From: Candidatus Gastranaerophilales bacterium
GTDB taxonomy: Bacteria > Cyanobacteriota > Vampirovibrionia > Gastranaerophilales > Gastranaerophilaceae
Length of the DNA: 6,452 bases
Assembly: GCA_021202305.1 (NCBI GenBank)
Contig: JAJQDG010000217.1
Coordinates: 1 to 6,452 of the forward strand
Direction: 5' to 3'
How positions within the stretch are numbered: the stretch's first letter is position 1; each line of letters starts with the position of its first letter. The translations under genes and the position numbers were made by a program. The notes beneath the pieces are model-generated. The model was given only the letters and a program-made list of their open reading frames with translations, ran no database searches and was not told the origin of the DNA. Positions 5,531-6,452 of the stretch are shown here, piece by piece.

Positions 5531-6394
5531 ATGAAGGTTATTGATATTCATATCCACGGCGGTTTTGGAATTTCTTTTGATGAGATAAATCAATCTCTTT
5601 TGAGGGATTTTGCGCTTCAAGCTTATGAAAAGGGGATTGCAGCGTTTTGCCCGACATTAACGGGGGATGACCCCGAAAAACTTTATGAAAAAATTTCTGT
5701 TATTAATGAAATTATGCAAACTCCAAAACCAAATGAAGCGCGAGTAATCGGAGTTCATCTTGAAGGCACTTTTTTAAGCGCAAAAAAATCGGGAATACAA
5801 AATTCTTCAAATTTTATGCCGCCTTCAATTGAAAATTTTAAAAAAATTGCTAAAAATCTTGAAAGCGCGATTAAAATTGTGGTCATTGCGCCTGAATATA
5901 AAAATTCAGATTTGATTAAGTATTTAAAATCAAATGATATTAAAGTCCATTTCGGACACACCATAGCAAAAACACTGGAAGGGGCTGACGGGGTCTGCCA
6001 CCTGTATAATGCAATGGAAGCCCTTACTCATAAGTGCGAAACCATGGCGCTAAAGGCGCTTTTATCCGAAACAATATATACGGAGCTTATTGCAGATACA
6101 ATCCATGTACATCCCGATATGTTAAAATTAACATTTAAAGTGCGTCCTTGCGATAAAATCATTCTCATATCCGATGCACTTGCAATTGCAGGCTCTAAAC
6201 TGGATTTTATCACTTTTTGCGGAAAGAAAATTTTAAAAAACGGACATGATGAAAAAGGAACCCTGGCGGGAAGCGCGATGTTACTGCCTGATATTGTTTC
6301 AAATCTCATAAAAAAAGAAATTTTATCGAAAGAAATTGCACAAAAAATGGCTTATGCCAATCCGCTTGATTATCTTAAAATCAGCCTCTCTTAA
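5531..6394 (+). CDS. Compact NagA-like N-acetylglucosamine-6-phosphate deacetylase (amidohydrolase superfamily)
   Basis: A 287-aa cytoplasmic TIM-barrel hydrolase of the NagA family, which removes acetate from GlcNAc-6-P in amino-sugar catabolism or cell-wall recycling. Visible motifs in order: DIHIHGGFG (5-13, metal HxH), CPTLT (40-44), VHLEGTF (75-81, Glu78 metal ligand), FGHT (141-144, His143), CHLYNAME (156-163, His157), DTIHVHP (189-195), ISDALAIAG (213-221, Asp215 catalytic) and GTLAGSA (243-249). NagA is usually about 360-400 aa; this protein starts at the first barrel strand and ends just after the ANPLDYL segment (276-282). It therefore lacks the N- and C-terminal strands that form the beta-sandwich domain. 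Substrate-site changes include HLEGT for HLEGP, GIQ (88-90) for GAH, and Lys168 where the phosphate-binding Arg is usual. I chose the ATG because an in-frame TTG at 5495 lies in the -35 element and has no ribosome binding site. Family firm; exact substrate uncertain. Confidence 0.85.
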   Translation: MKVIDIHIHGGFGISFDEINQSLLRDFALQAYEKGIAAFCPTLTGDDPEKLYEKISVINEIMQTPKPNEARVIGVHLEGTFLSAKKSGIQNSSNFMPPSIENFKKIAKNLESAIKIVVIAPEYKNSDLIKYLKSNDIKVHFGHTIAKTLEGADGVCHLYNAMEALTHKCETMALKALLSETIYTELIADTIHVHPDMLKLTFKVRPCDKIILISDALAIAGSKLDFITFCGKKILKNGHDEKGTLAGSAMLLPDIVSNLIKKEILSKEIAQKMAYANPLDYLKISLS

Positions 6395-6452
6395 ATTTTT
6401 GATACGCCCAGGCGTTATGATTATGTATGGATTCCATTGCCTCAATTTCAAC
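6381..6452 (-). CDS. Possible C-terminal end of a convergent gene (partial)
   Basis: The minus strand is open from the right edge to a TGA at 6381-6383, giving a 23-residue tail that ends AYQKFKRG. The composition is protein-like (mixed charged and aromatic residues). It would overlap the 3' end of the NagA-like gene by 14 bp, a normal convergent arrangement. One other minus frame is also open here, running antisense to the NagA-like gene. The segment is too short to assign a family, and it may not be a gene. Confidence 0.35.
   Translation of the reverse strand, partial: VEIEAMESIHNHNAWAYQKFKRG

Noticed and set aside
6403..6416. Small inverted repeat ACGCCCAGGCGT after the NagA-like gene as a terminator
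   Set aside because: The stem is only 4-5 bp with a tiny loop and no T run after it on either strand.

Overview
The window is AT-rich and gene-dense, with Shine-Dalgarno sites of the AAGGAG type and intrinsic terminators. My best guess is an uncultured gut bacterium related to Candidatus Gastranaerophilales (Vampirovibrionia/Melainabacteria, the non-photosynthetic sisters of Cyanobacteria). The guess rests on two things I recognise only from memory: a hypothetical-protein family starting MGMAASQARFLSLTARK, and a pilin-like globular domain with a DVNGxKxPN motif. No rRNA or marker gene in the window confirms it.

Layout. Positions 2-1286 (+) hold a two-gene unit: the C-terminal part of a UbiA-family membrane prenyltransferase (most like MenA of menaquinone synthesis), then a YbhB/PEBP-family protein whose ribosome binding site overlaps the upstream stop codon. 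Positions 1363-2439 (-) hold a membrane-anchored, cysteine-rich pilin-like/C-type-lectin-like surface protein with its own extended -10 promoter. Positions 2566-3567 and 4055-5341 (-) are two tandem paralogues (333 and 428 aa). Their N- and C-terminal helical ends are nearly the same, but their Ser/Thr/Asp-rich middles differ, and each gene has its own intrinsic terminator. Positions 5531-6394 (+) encode a compact NagA-like deacetylase, divergent from the paralogues. The last 72 bases may hold the end of a convergent gene.

The non-coding gap between the paralogues (3568-4054) contains a perfect 136-bp tandem duplication (3702-3973). It is about 52% G+C, rich in hairpins and unlike its surroundings. 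Because 136 is not a multiple of three, it is not a protein repeat.

How the genes fit together. The three minus-strand genes look like exported or surface-related products, although only the first has a visible membrane anchor. The paralogue pair has the layout of a filament or secreted structural protein: conserved helical ends around a variable centre. The flanking plus-strand genes look like ordinary metabolism (quinone prenylation, amino-sugar deacetylation). I see no phage, CRISPR, transposase or toxin-antitoxin module. The least explained parts are the paralogue pair, the 136-bp repeat and the apparently leaderless NagA-like gene.
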